From Sphingobacterium paludis (GTDB lineage Bacteria > Bacteroidota > Bacteroidia > Sphingobacteriales > Sphingobacteriaceae): a DNA stretch of 64,000 nt. The stretch is from assembly GCF_004364125.1 (NCBI RefSeq), contig NZ_SNZV01000002.1, positions 620,001 to 684,000 of the forward strand. Reading direction: 5' to 3'. Positions 25,399 through 33,439 of this stretch are shown piece after piece. Every line of letters starts with the position of its first letter. Within the stretch, counting starts at the first letter, position 1. Below the pieces are notes generated by a model. It searched no databases. It was given only the letters and a program-made list of their open reading frames with translations, and was not told the origin of the DNA. A program made the translations under genes and the position numbers.

Positions 25399-26361
25399 AT
25401 GACGAATACGGAAGAATTAGAGCATTTGAAATGCCTGATAATTGGTTCTGGACCTGCGGGATACACGGCCGCTATATACGCTGCGCGTGCTGATATGAAA
25501 CCTGTGGTATACACAGGCATTGTTCCCGGTGGGCAACTGACGCAAACGACAGAAGTCGATAATTTTCCAGGCTATCCACAGGGTATCACGGGGCCAGTGA
25601 TGATGGACGACCTGAAGGCGCAAGCCGAACGTTTTGGTACAGATGTACGCTTTGGTTACGCGACTAAAGTAGAATTTTCATCTGACGGTGGCTTGCACAA
25701 GGTGCAGATTGACGGTGCAAAGTGGGTTAGTGCGGAAACGATCATTATTGCGACGGGCGCTACAGCAAAGTGGTTAGGCCTTCCTTCAGAAGAGAAATAT
25801 AACGGTTTTGGTGTGTCTGCCTGTGCCGTTTGTGATGGTTTCTTTTTTAAAGGGCAGGACGTAGCCATTGTAGGCGCTGGCGATACTGCCGCGGAAGAAG
25901 CAACTTATCTTGCTAAATTATGTCGCAAGGTATACATGTTGGTTCGCCGCGATGAATTTCGCGCATCGAAAGCTATGGTGCACCGCGTCAATAATACCGC
26001 CAATATCGAGGTATTGTACAATACCGAGACAGAAGAAATCTTAGGTAATGAGCAGGGTGTCAATGGCGTTCGTGTGGTCAACAACGTGAGCGATGAGAAA
26101 AAGATACTGGATGTTACTGGATTTTTCGTAGCTATTGGCCATAAACCAAATACCGAACTTTTTCAAGGTGTATTGGAGATGGATGAAACCGGCTATTTAA
26201 TTACACGTGCCGATAGTACAGCTACGAATGTAGCGGGCGTGTTTGCTTGTGGAGATGTGCAAGATCATGTCTACCGGCAAGCAATCACGGCTGCTGGAAC
26301 AGGATGTATGGCTGCATTGGAGGCCGAACGTTATCTTGCTGCCAAAGAAAGCGGCGAATAA
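25399..26361 (+). CDS. trxB: Thioredoxin-disulfide reductase
   Basis: NADPH-dependent flavoprotein of 320 residues that reduces thioredoxin. The FAD motif LIIGSGPAGYTAA is at 13-25. The redox pair CAVC is at 142-145, and the NADPH site VAIVGAGDTAAEEA follows. The C-terminal FAD motif GVFACGDVQD is present. It is in tandem with the exonuclease gene and is followed by a strong terminator. Confidence 0.97.
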   Translation: MTNTEELEHLKCLIIGSGPAGYTAAIYAARADMKPVVYTGIVPGGQLTQTTEVDNFPGYPQGITGPVMMDDLKAQAERFGTDVRFGYATKVEFSSDGGLHKVQIDGAKWVSAETIIIATGATAKWLGLPSEEKYNGFGVSACAVCDGFFFKGQDVAIVGAGDTAAEEATYLAKLCRKVYMLVRRDEFRASKAMVHRVNNTANIEVLYNTETEEILGNEQGVNGVRVVNNVSDEKKILDVTGFFVAIGHKPNTELFQGVLEMDETGYLITRADSTATNVAGVFACGDVQDHVYRQAITAAGTGCMAALEAERYLAAKESGE

Positions 26362-26380
26362 TTCAACAGCATGTAGAGGA

Positions 26381-26414
26381 AAAGCGAGACGCAATATCAG
26401 GTCTCGCTTTTTTT
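26381..26414 (+). terminator. Terminator after trxB
   Basis: AAAGCGAGAC and GTCTCGCTTTTTTT pair around a 10-nt loop; the A/T tracts allow use from both sides (the HAD gene converges on it). Confidence 0.9.
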
Positions 26415-26448
26415 ATCCCCGTCATGTATCGGCTATTAAGGAGGATAT

Positions 26449-27237
26449 TTATATCACCTGAAATTTCTTCAACGCATTCCATATACCGTCATCGTCGACA
26501 TCCGTCGTTACATAATCTGCAATCTCCTTTACCTCTGGATTTGCATTGCCCATGGCTACACCAACAGCGACATGCTTTAGCATGGTGATGTCGTTACCGC
26601 CATCGCCAAAAGCCATGGTTTGTTCAATTGCGATCCCAAAATGTTTACAGAAAATATCGATGCCCACTTGCTTGCTCTGTCCTTTCGGGTTTACATCGGC
26701 AAACAGCGGTGTCCAGCGTGACGCAACAGAATTGGGCATAATAGCGTCCATAAATCCTTTCTCATCTTCTGGACCCAAGAAGATATTGGTTTGCAGTACG
26801 CTGTTTACATCGACATTTTCCAAGTCAACGAGCGGGGGCACGGGCAAATTTAAATGGGCATACATGCCGGCGATCTCGGGCGTCACGTCATAGATTGTAA
26901 TTTCCTTTTCAGACATAAACGAAAAGCTAAGCGGATGCTTTTTTGCGTAGTCCAATACGGCCTGTATATCGGTAGGGGCTAGGGCCTGCCGGAAAAGTAC
27001 TTCACCCGTAGTGGTTAGGCAATAGCCTCCATTAAAGGTGATAAAACCGTCGAAGTCTAAGTGCTTGATATGATCAATGCTATTGATAGAGCGCCCGGTA
27101 GAGACGATAACTTTTATGCCTTTCGCTTGAAGTAGCGCAATCGCTTCTTTGGTGGATGGAGGAACTTCGTGTGTTTTAAAGCTAAGGAGCGTGCCGTCGA
27201 TATCGAAAAAAACGGCTTTTATTGTTGGATACTGCAT
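26449..27237 (-). CDS. Cof-type HAD hydrolase
   Basis: Haloacid dehalogenase superfamily phosphatase, 262 residues. Motif I FFDIDGTLLSF holds the nucleophile Asp. Motif II is in VIVSTGRS, and motif III/IV is MAFGDGGNDITML. The large C2 cap between about 85 and 190 places it in the Cof/YidA group, which acts on sugar phosphates and similar metabolites. Residues VGVAMGNANPEVK are also typical. The start at 27237 gives MQYPTIKAVFFDID; the 18 upstream in-frame codons are unlikely. Confidence 0.92.
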   Translation of the reverse strand: MQYPTIKAVFFDIDGTLLSFKTHEVPPSTKEAIALLQAKGIKVIVSTGRSINSIDHIKHLDFDGFITFNGGYCLTTTGEVLFRQALAPTDIQAVLDYAKKHPLSFSFMSEKEITIYDVTPEIAGMYAHLNLPVPPLVDLENVDVNSVLQTNIFLGPEDEKGFMDAIMPNSVASRWTPLFADVNPKGQSKQVGIDIFCKHFGIAIEQTMAFGDGGNDITMLKHVAVGVAMGNANPEVKEIADYVTTDVDDDGIWNALKKFQVI

Positions 27238-27346
27238 ATAAACAAATTTAATGAAATCGTAGGCATCCATCAACAGTAATGCTGCAATCACGATAAAATA
27301 AGATTCGCGAACCGCCTGTCGGCCCCACTCTCTATCTACAAATCCG

Positions 27347-27354
27347 TATCTTTG
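27347..27354 (+). promoter_or_regulatory. -7 box TATCTTTG of the methyltransferase gene
   Basis: A perfect TAnnTTTG lies 22 nt before the ATG at 27377; no clear -33 TTG. Confidence 0.5.
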
Positions 27355-27376
27355 CCATCCGGAAACGTTTTATCAT

Positions 27377-28555
27377 ATGGACAATCACACTGCATTTATC
27401 ACACAACTTTCTGAAGCTATAAAAAATGGCGACTTTGTGAAGCTATCCCTCGGTCATTATAAAGGAGAAGAAAAGGCGCTAAAAAATATCTACGTTAAGT
27501 TGGTCATTATTAAACGCCTATTCATGCTGTCGTTCACCTACCGCTATCAAACAAAGGATATTACGCGGAATTATGCCGTAGCGGATGGTGTAGCAGAGAT
27601 TGAAAGGCTAATGGGCAAGGATAATTTCCGTGCTGCGACGCTTTTCACGACGTCTGTACATGTATTCGCTCAATTGAGCAATCGTGGAGAATGGCTTATC
27701 CGTCAGGAAAAATCTACGATAAAGAAAGAGGCTTCAAGAAGCCACGACGAGCCGAAGGCAAGAAAACTACAAGCAGACTCCAAACGATACCTACAAGAGT
27801 TGCGGCTGACGGATGCGGAGGGTAAGGTGTTCAAAAACATGCAAGATAAATGGAAGCAGATAAACCATTACATTGAAATCTTGAGCAGTATGTTGCAGGC
27901 TTTGCCTGAAAATGAAATGCTACGCGTCGTTGATATGGGGGCAGGGAAGGGGTACCTCACTTTTGCGCTGTATGATTATTTGCGCAATGTTCTTCAACGG
28001 GATGTTATCATTACTGGTGTAGAGTACAGGGGTGATCTGGTTGAATTTTGCAACCAAGTAGCGCAGCGTTCGGAGTTCGCGGGCTTGTCGTTTGCGGAAG
28101 GTACCATCGAATCGTATACGCCCGAAAGCGGGCTAAATGTCTTAATCGCCCTACATGCTTGCGATACGGCGACAGATGACGCTATTGCGAAAGGCATTAG
28201 AAACAACGCCGACCTGATTGTTGTTGCTCCCTGTTGCCATAAGCAAATTCGACGCGAAATCGAAAAGGGAAAAACAAAAAACGAGCTAGATTTTTTGTTG
28301 AAGCATGGTATATTCCTAGAAAGACAGGCCGAAATGCTTACCGACGGTTTACGCGCATTGTTGATGGAGTATCACGGCTACCAAACCAAAGTTTTCGAAT
28401 TTGTTTCCGATGCGCATACGCCAAAGAATGTCTTGGTGGTGGGCGTAAAAAAAGATATCAATACCGCAAGACAGGCCGAGATACGATTGAAAATTGAAGA
28501 GACTAAACGTTATTTTGGAGTTAGTTATCATCATCTGGAGCGGCTGCTGGGGTAG
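27377..28555 (+). CDS. Class I SAM-dependent methyltransferase (Methyltransf_32 type)
   Basis: A 392-residue protein. The N-terminal half (1-170) has a mixed fold of unknown role. The C-terminal half is a Rossmann methyltransferase with motif I VVDMGAGKGYLTF near residue 195. The motifs LHACDTATDDAI and APCCHKQIR follow; the latter two are hallmarks of the Methyltransf_32 family that includes METTL25 and GSTCD relatives. The substrate, probably an RNA, is not known. Monocistronic. Confidence 0.88.
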   Translation: MDNHTAFITQLSEAIKNGDFVKLSLGHYKGEEKALKNIYVKLVIIKRLFMLSFTYRYQTKDITRNYAVADGVAEIERLMGKDNFRAATLFTTSVHVFAQLSNRGEWLIRQEKSTIKKEASRSHDEPKARKLQADSKRYLQELRLTDAEGKVFKNMQDKWKQINHYIEILSSMLQALPENEMLRVVDMGAGKGYLTFALYDYLRNVLQRDVIITGVEYRGDLVEFCNQVAQRSEFAGLSFAEGTIESYTPESGLNVLIALHACDTATDDAIAKGIRNNADLIVVAPCCHKQIRREIEKGKTKNELDFLLKHGIFLERQAEMLTDGLRALLMEYHGYQTKVFEFVSDAHTPKNVLVVGVKKDINTARQAEIRLKIEETKRYFGVSYHHLERLLG

Positions 28556-28661
28556 GGGAATTGTTTAAATTCCTAGAAGCACATCATGAGGTTTTTAGTC
28601 GCTTTTTTTGAAGCGTTACGAAATTTTGTATATTCGTAAATATACTTTATAAACTAGTTAG

Positions 28662-29117
28662 ATGCCTTCTACTTTTTCGCAGATCTACATTCATATTATT
28701 TTTTCCGTTAAAGATAGGAATGCTATGTTGCATCTCTCGTGGGAAAATGAGTTGTACATGTACATATCCGGAATAGTTCGAAACAAAGGCCAAAAGATGT
28801 TAGCGATTAATGGGATGCCAGATCATGTACATATTCTTATTGGGATGAAGCCGAGTTGCTGTGTGTCTGACTTAGTCCGTGAAATTAAAAAAGCATCTTC
28901 CGAATTTACTAGGCAAAACAAAAAATCAACGTCTAAGTTCCAATGGCAAGAAGGTTATGGGGCTTTTTCTTGCAGTCACTCTACGTTAAAAAAAGTTATT
29001 ACCTATATTAATAATCAAAAAGCACATCACAAACGCCGCTCTTTCCAGGAGGAATACCAAGCATTGTTAGATCGATATGAAGTGGATTATCGAGAAGATT
29101 TTCTATTTGAAAGATAG
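28662..29117 (+). mobile_element. IS200/RAYT-like HUH (Y1) transposase gene
   Basis: A 151-residue TnpA-type transposase. The HUH pair is in GMPDHVHILIGM (His55, His57), and the likely nucleophile is Tyr115 in TYINNQKAHH. WQEGYGAFSCS and DLVREIKKASS are typical of the Bacteroidetes single-domain Y1 family. It has no TnpB or accessory gene. Directly downstream lies an array of GACC(C/T)C palindromes, the arrangement of REP-associated tyrosine transposases (RAYTs), which cut and join single-stranded hairpin DNA. The gene looks intact and probably functional or recently so. Confidence 0.9.
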
Positions 29118-29161
29118 ATATATCGATCTTGTCTTGCTATCTAAACGGGTTTAAAACACGC

Positions 29162-29502
29162 TATTGACCTCGTAGAGGTCACATATCTATAGCCTATTAG
29201 TTAATAGGTTTGGAAACGACCCCATGGTGGGTCGTATAAAAAATAGCAATCTTGTGTTGGGTATGCGACCCCGTTGGGGTCGAACATTATGGCGTATTTT
29301 TGTGCTATAGACATTTGACCCCTTTGGGGTCATGCAAGTGAAGCGTTAGCATAGCCCGCTTTATCATTATTGTGTAGAGAGTAGTAAAGTGTTCCGAATA
29401 AATTATGGAAATCGCGTTAATACCAGCATCAGCGTATTGAGCTCGTAGAGGTCACATATCTATAGCCTATTAGTTGGTAGGTTTGGACACGACCCATGGT
29501 GG
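29162..29502. repeat. REP-like palindrome array beside the HUH transposase
   Basis: Six hairpins share the core GACCYC-loop-GRGGTC. They are: 29166-29180 (loop GTA, stem 6), 29216-29235 (stem ACGACCC/GGGTCGT), 29266-29282 (CGACCCC-GTT-GGGGTCG), 29316-29332 (TGACCCC-TTT-GGGGTCA), 29438-29454 (one mismatch) and a decayed copy at about 29490-29503. The first two and the last two hairpins are parts of a direct repeat of about 69 bp (29162-29230 and 29435-29502) with five substitutions and one missing base. The array fills the gap between the transposase gene and the 3' end of the DUF4180 gene. Confidence 0.85.
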
Positions 29503-29509
29503 TTGATGC

Positions 29510-29869
29510 TCACGAACAAAATTTCTTTAAAGCATCCTCCGTGCTGGAGGCAAAATAAATAAGTCTTCCCGCATTGCTTTCGCGGATAAAGTCTTGCAAA
29601 CTAGAGGAAGTCTCCTGCTCCCAATTGCCGACGAGAGCCAGGCGCAGGCGATAATTGCTAAACTTTTGCAGAATTTCGCCGGCGAGTTTTGTTTTTAGAT
29701 CAAAAAAATCCGCAACAAGATGTGTTTTGTCCAGAATCACTGCATCATAACCCAAGTAATAGATCTCTCCTACGAAATCCGTTCCAGATTCCACATCACG
29801 TATGACAGGGATATCACTCGCTATTGACGCAATGAGTTTTTGATTAACGATGTGTTCGATGATATGCAT
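29510..29869 (-). CDS. DUF4180 domain protein
   Basis: A 119-residue cytosolic protein matching the DUF4180 pattern. The N-terminus has a SDIPVIRDVESGTDF-like segment, then YLGYDAVILDKTHLVADFFDLKTKLAGE, whose central part I recognise, and LALVGNWE with RESNAGRLIYF near the C-terminus. The family is widespread and uncharacterised, and shows the look of a small alpha/beta domain. The ATG at 29869 is preferred over a longer start at 29887. It lies 22 nt downstream of a TonB receptor gene, perhaps in its operon. The REP-like array begins just beyond its stop codon. Confidence 0.8.
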   Translation of the reverse strand: MHIIEHIVNQKLIASIASDIPVIRDVESGTDFVGEIYYLGYDAVILDKTHLVADFFDLKTKLAGEILQKFSNYRLRLALVGNWEQETSSSLQDFIRESNAGRLIYFASSTEDALKKFCS

Positions 29870-29891
29870 AGCTTTAAAGCTACACAATTCA

Positions 29892-31970
29892 CTACAAACC
29901 TAACTTTATACCGGCATAATAATTTCGTGGTGGAGCCGGATTAAAAAAGCGGTTTCCAAACGCATTGATGTCATTTCCCAGACTGTAGCGTTCGTTTAAC
30001 ACGTTATCTGCCCCGATAAAGAATTGAACTACTGTGCTGCTTCCTAAAGGAATATCCATTCCCGCTTTTGCTTGTACAAGATGATACTTTTCGGCGTATA
30101 CCGTATTGGCATCGTTCAATGGCATTCGAGAAACGTAATGATGAAAGAGATTCACAAATATACCCCGTGGTAAACGAACTTGAACAGTGTTAGCAAGAGT
30201 CCAATCAGGCACGGCGGTCATCTCGTTACCACTAAAGTCATCATCACCGTTCACATAATCGCCAAAAGTGTAAAAATTGCGGGCTACAGCGCCTTGGTAG
30301 GTTAAGCTTTTGATAAAGCTGCTGCTTGATGGTTCAATAAGATAGGCGAGCAGTGTTGCCTCTAGTCCCTTTTGATCCATTTCTCCAGCATTGACGTAAT
30401 ATTCCGCCCCATTATCACGCAGCTGCCGCACGATGCCATTGTTCATCTGGTAGCTGTATGCAGCGAAGTCTGCTACAAATCGTCTATTACTCGCTTCCAT
30501 GCGAAATCCTACTTCGTAGTTTGTACCCGTCTCGGCATCTAAGTCTAGATTGATGCTGTTATCTGATGAGCGCACCTCTGCCAATGTAGGCGCGGAATAC
30601 CCTTTCGAAATCGATGCCCGTACGGTCATTCGCTCATGTAGTGTATAGGAGGCGGCAACGCGCGGCATCCAAATATTGCCAAAATCAATGTTGCCGCTGT
30701 TCAGGTCCGTCACCGGGTAAAGGCGTGTAAAGTCGATCTGGGCATTATTAAGGCCTAGAGAAGCTTCCACGTGGAGCTTGCGGAAGAACGTTGCGGAAGC
30801 TCTGTAAAAAAAACTGGATTGAAGATTGGTAAGATCGTCCTTGTACTGCACATCAGTTGCCTGGCCAGCGTCATTATCAAAATTATTGATTGTATTCCAC
30901 CCTTTTTGTCCTTCAAAACCCAACTGCATTTGCCACATAAAAGCTTCATTGTCTTCTTCAACAAAGGAGAAGAATGTGCGTAAGCCCAGATTTTTCTCGG
31001 ATCGGATCTCGTAGTTGGTGATGAATGGATTTTCAAAATCGGTGTTTGACCCGAATACACTCACCGAGTGTGCCAGCTTCTTGCTTATTTTAGCATGATG
31101 AGCAAGCCCCCCGTAAAAGGTCTTATTGTAAATTCCTGCTTGTTGTTCTTTCGCCCCAGGATTAGGCCCGCCTGCCGGCCGCGCTTGTCGGGGATTTTCT
31201 TGCATCTGTGCTTCGGTTAGCCCTCCAGGCGTGCGATAGCCAAGATCGGTGTATAGCAAAAATAATTGCAGGCTGTTCGTTGCATTGTAATGCCATTGAT
31301 GTGCCGTTTGAAAAGTTTTTTTATTGAGGGCCGTATTTTCACGATAGCCATCAGACCGCGTGAACGACTGGTCCAAGGAGAACGAGTACGCATCGTTGAT
31401 CTTTTGTTGCAGAGATAGTTGCTGCTGGAATAGGCCGTAGGACCCGCCAGAAAGCAGCAATTCCCGTGTGTTTTCGGAAACGTCGAAGCCCTTCGGTTGC
31501 ATGCGAATCACCCCGCCCGAATTTGCGCCATACAAGGAACCGTCGGGTCCCTTTAGCACGCTAACGGAGGCGATCGCAGCAGGGTCAATTAAATTCAGGT
31601 ACGTATTGCCGCCGGCGTCGGTCAGCGGGAATTCACCAACGTAGATTTTTGTGTTCCTGATGCCAAAAGGTGACCGAATCAAACTACCGCGCATAGCCAG
31701 CCTGTAACTCCCCGGAGAACGTTCTTCCATCCGTAAACCTGCTATCGTGTTTATGGCAGGAAGCAAGGTTGTAGTTTGTTGGCTTTGTATCTGTTGGGCA
31801 TCTATCGTGTGCCCGGATGCGGTTAGCCCAAGCAAGGGTTGTTCCCGAAAGTAAGCGTGAATGGTTACTGGTTTTAGGGCAGTAGTGTCGTTATTATCCT
31901 GCGCACGTAATGTTGTCGCTGGGCCCATCATGGCCATAATCAAGGAGGCAAGAAACAAAGTAGAGCGCAT
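29892..31970 (-). CDS. TonB-dependent receptor
   Basis: Outer membrane receptor of 692 residues. The signal peptide ends near TTLRAQ (residue 24). The plug domain includes HTIDAQQIQSQQTT, MRGSLIRSPFG, VSVLKGPDGSLYGANSGGV and IRMQPKG. The barrel ends with a C-terminal KLGL. There is no SusD partner and no binding-protein gene beside it, so the substrate (metal chelate, cobalamin or other) cannot be assigned. It shares a minus-strand block with the BamA/TamA-type gene upstream. The start at 31970 is set by the signal peptide. Confidence 0.9.
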   Translation of the reverse strand: MRSTLFLASLIMAMMGPATTLRAQDNNDTTALKPVTIHAYFREQPLLGLTASGHTIDAQQIQSQQTTTLLPAINTIAGLRMEERSPGSYRLAMRGSLIRSPFGIRNTKIYVGEFPLTDAGGNTYLNLIDPAAIASVSVLKGPDGSLYGANSGGVIRMQPKGFDVSENTRELLLSGGSYGLFQQQLSLQQKINDAYSFSLDQSFTRSDGYRENTALNKKTFQTAHQWHYNATNSLQLFLLYTDLGYRTPGGLTEAQMQENPRQARPAGGPNPGAKEQQAGIYNKTFYGGLAHHAKISKKLAHSVSVFGSNTDFENPFITNYEIRSEKNLGLRTFFSFVEEDNEAFMWQMQLGFEGQKGWNTINNFDNDAGQATDVQYKDDLTNLQSSFFYRASATFFRKLHVEASLGLNNAQIDFTRLYPVTDLNSGNIDFGNIWMPRVAASYTLHERMTVRASISKGYSAPTLAEVRSSDNSINLDLDAETGTNYEVGFRMEASNRRFVADFAAYSYQMNNGIVRQLRDNGAEYYVNAGEMDQKGLEATLLAYLIEPSSSSFIKSLTYQGAVARNFYTFGDYVNGDDDFSGNEMTAVPDWTLANTVQVRLPRGIFVNLFHHYVSRMPLNDANTVYAEKYHLVQAKAGMDIPLGSSTVVQFFIGADNVLNERYSLGNDINAFGNRFFNPAPPRNYYAGIKLGL

Positions 31971-32063
31971 AGAATGGAGTTTGTGTGTATCTAAGTAAAA
32001 GTGAAATAGCATAGTTGGTTGTCGAAGTAGATCTTTTATACCGTTGCTGGAGCATTAAAGCGT

Positions 32064-33374
32064 TTAAAACGCTTCATTCAGACCGAGAAAAAGGCCTCGT
32101 TGGCCAAATCTTCCGAAGGCGTAATCTATACATAAATTTGTTCGGGTTGATTTATTGAAGAGTACGCGAAGTCCAGTGCCGGCGGCCGGTTGCCATCGTT
32201 GAAATAATTTCGTTCCGAGACGGTCATCGGCCGTTTGTATATTGGCGAATACCACACCGCTCAAGAATTGGTTACGAAGGATGGGATAGCGGTATTCCAC
32301 TTCTGAGTAAAAGAAAGAGTTCCCTTTGAAATATCCAGCCGTATATCCGCGGCCTATACGTGAATAGGTGTCGCGCCCTGTGCCGGGCAAATCTAAGTAT
32401 CCTAAACGTCCGACGACGTTATACGAACCCCAATGCCAAAATGCTAAAACATGGTTCGGGCGTGTCGACGACAGCGGCCAGTATTTACGGAAATCCGTTT
32501 GCAACTGATACGCCGCCTGTTCGCTACCCATCCAAGGTTGGCTCATGCGCAATACAACGTCGGCATAGATCCCATTATACGCGCTGTTGGGATTGTCTCG
32601 GGTCATGTACTGCCAGTTAAACTGAAGGCCGTTGTTGTTGTATCGGCTCGCATTGTAGTCGGTCAATTCGCTATACACATCCAACGGGGTCGTCTCGTAA
32701 TCACCTACCGTACGGATATTGCGTTTCAGCTCGATAAAAACACCCGCTCCGACAAACATGCCGGGCGATAGGCGCTTATAAAGTCGCTCATTAAATCCGT
32801 AAACCGTATACTGGTTGACATAACGATTACGCTGCGGGTTGTTGAGCACCTCTTCTTCCGGAATGTCGGTAGGAACGGTATTGCCCATCCCCATCCCGTA
32901 ATCCAATGCGACCATGCGTGCGACCACCACCCCGCCCTTGATATTCCATTTGTTATAGCGGGTATAGGTGTCATGGGCAACATAGCCCACCATGATTCCT
33001 CGAGTGGTATAACTCAACGCAGTGGCAAAGGTCGACATTGCTGTGGTTTCCCGGTCGCCCAAATAGACTCCCCCTACGACTTTTGCGCCAATCTGAAAGC
33101 CAATACTCGGATTATAATTGATATTAGGAAGGATAGAGATTCCCGATCGTTTTCCCTGCACCTTCTTGGATGTATCGCGCCGCACAAAACGGCTGATATC
33201 CCGAAACCCATCGCCAATATCGTAGAGTTGATCGACAAAGTGAACCGTATCTTTCGCTTTGTTCGTAATGGTATCTTTGATAATGATTTTTTGCGCAGCA
33301 AGCTGAAGGATGTTGATAAAGAAAAAGAAGACGATTAGATAACTTCGCATGAATATGAATTTCCTTTGCATCAT
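32064..33374 (-). CDS. BamA/TamA family outer membrane beta-barrel protein
   Basis: A 436-residue protein with a signal peptide (hydrophobic run then NILQLAAQ). A short linker leads to a C-terminal Omp85-type barrel (about 80-436). Barrel marks include SEVEYRYPILRNQFLSGVVF and a closing segment GRFGQRGLFLGLNEAF with terminal Phe, the usual BAM signal. There are no POTRA repeats, so it is a short barrel-only member rather than BamA itself. Alternative start at 33350 (MRSYLIVFFF). Function in export or assembly is inferred. Confidence 0.82.
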   Translation of the reverse strand: MMQRKFIFMRSYLIVFFFFINILQLAAQKIIIKDTITNKAKDTVHFVDQLYDIGDGFRDISRFVRRDTSKKVQGKRSGISILPNINYNPSIGFQIGAKVVGGVYLGDRETTAMSTFATALSYTTRGIMVGYVAHDTYTRYNKWNIKGGVVVARMVALDYGMGMGNTVPTDIPEEEVLNNPQRNRYVNQYTVYGFNERLYKRLSPGMFVGAGVFIELKRNIRTVGDYETTPLDVYSELTDYNASRYNNNGLQFNWQYMTRDNPNSAYNGIYADVVLRMSQPWMGSEQAAYQLQTDFRKYWPLSSTRPNHVLAFWHWGSYNVVGRLGYLDLPGTGRDTYSRIGRGYTAGYFKGNSFFYSEVEYRYPILRNQFLSGVVFANIQTADDRLGTKLFQRWQPAAGTGLRVLFNKSTRTNLCIDYAFGRFGQRGLFLGLNEAF

Positions 33375-33439
33375 TTAACAATGACGGAATATACTTGTTT
33401 GCGAATATAACATTTTTTAACCGTTCTTCCAGCAATGCG

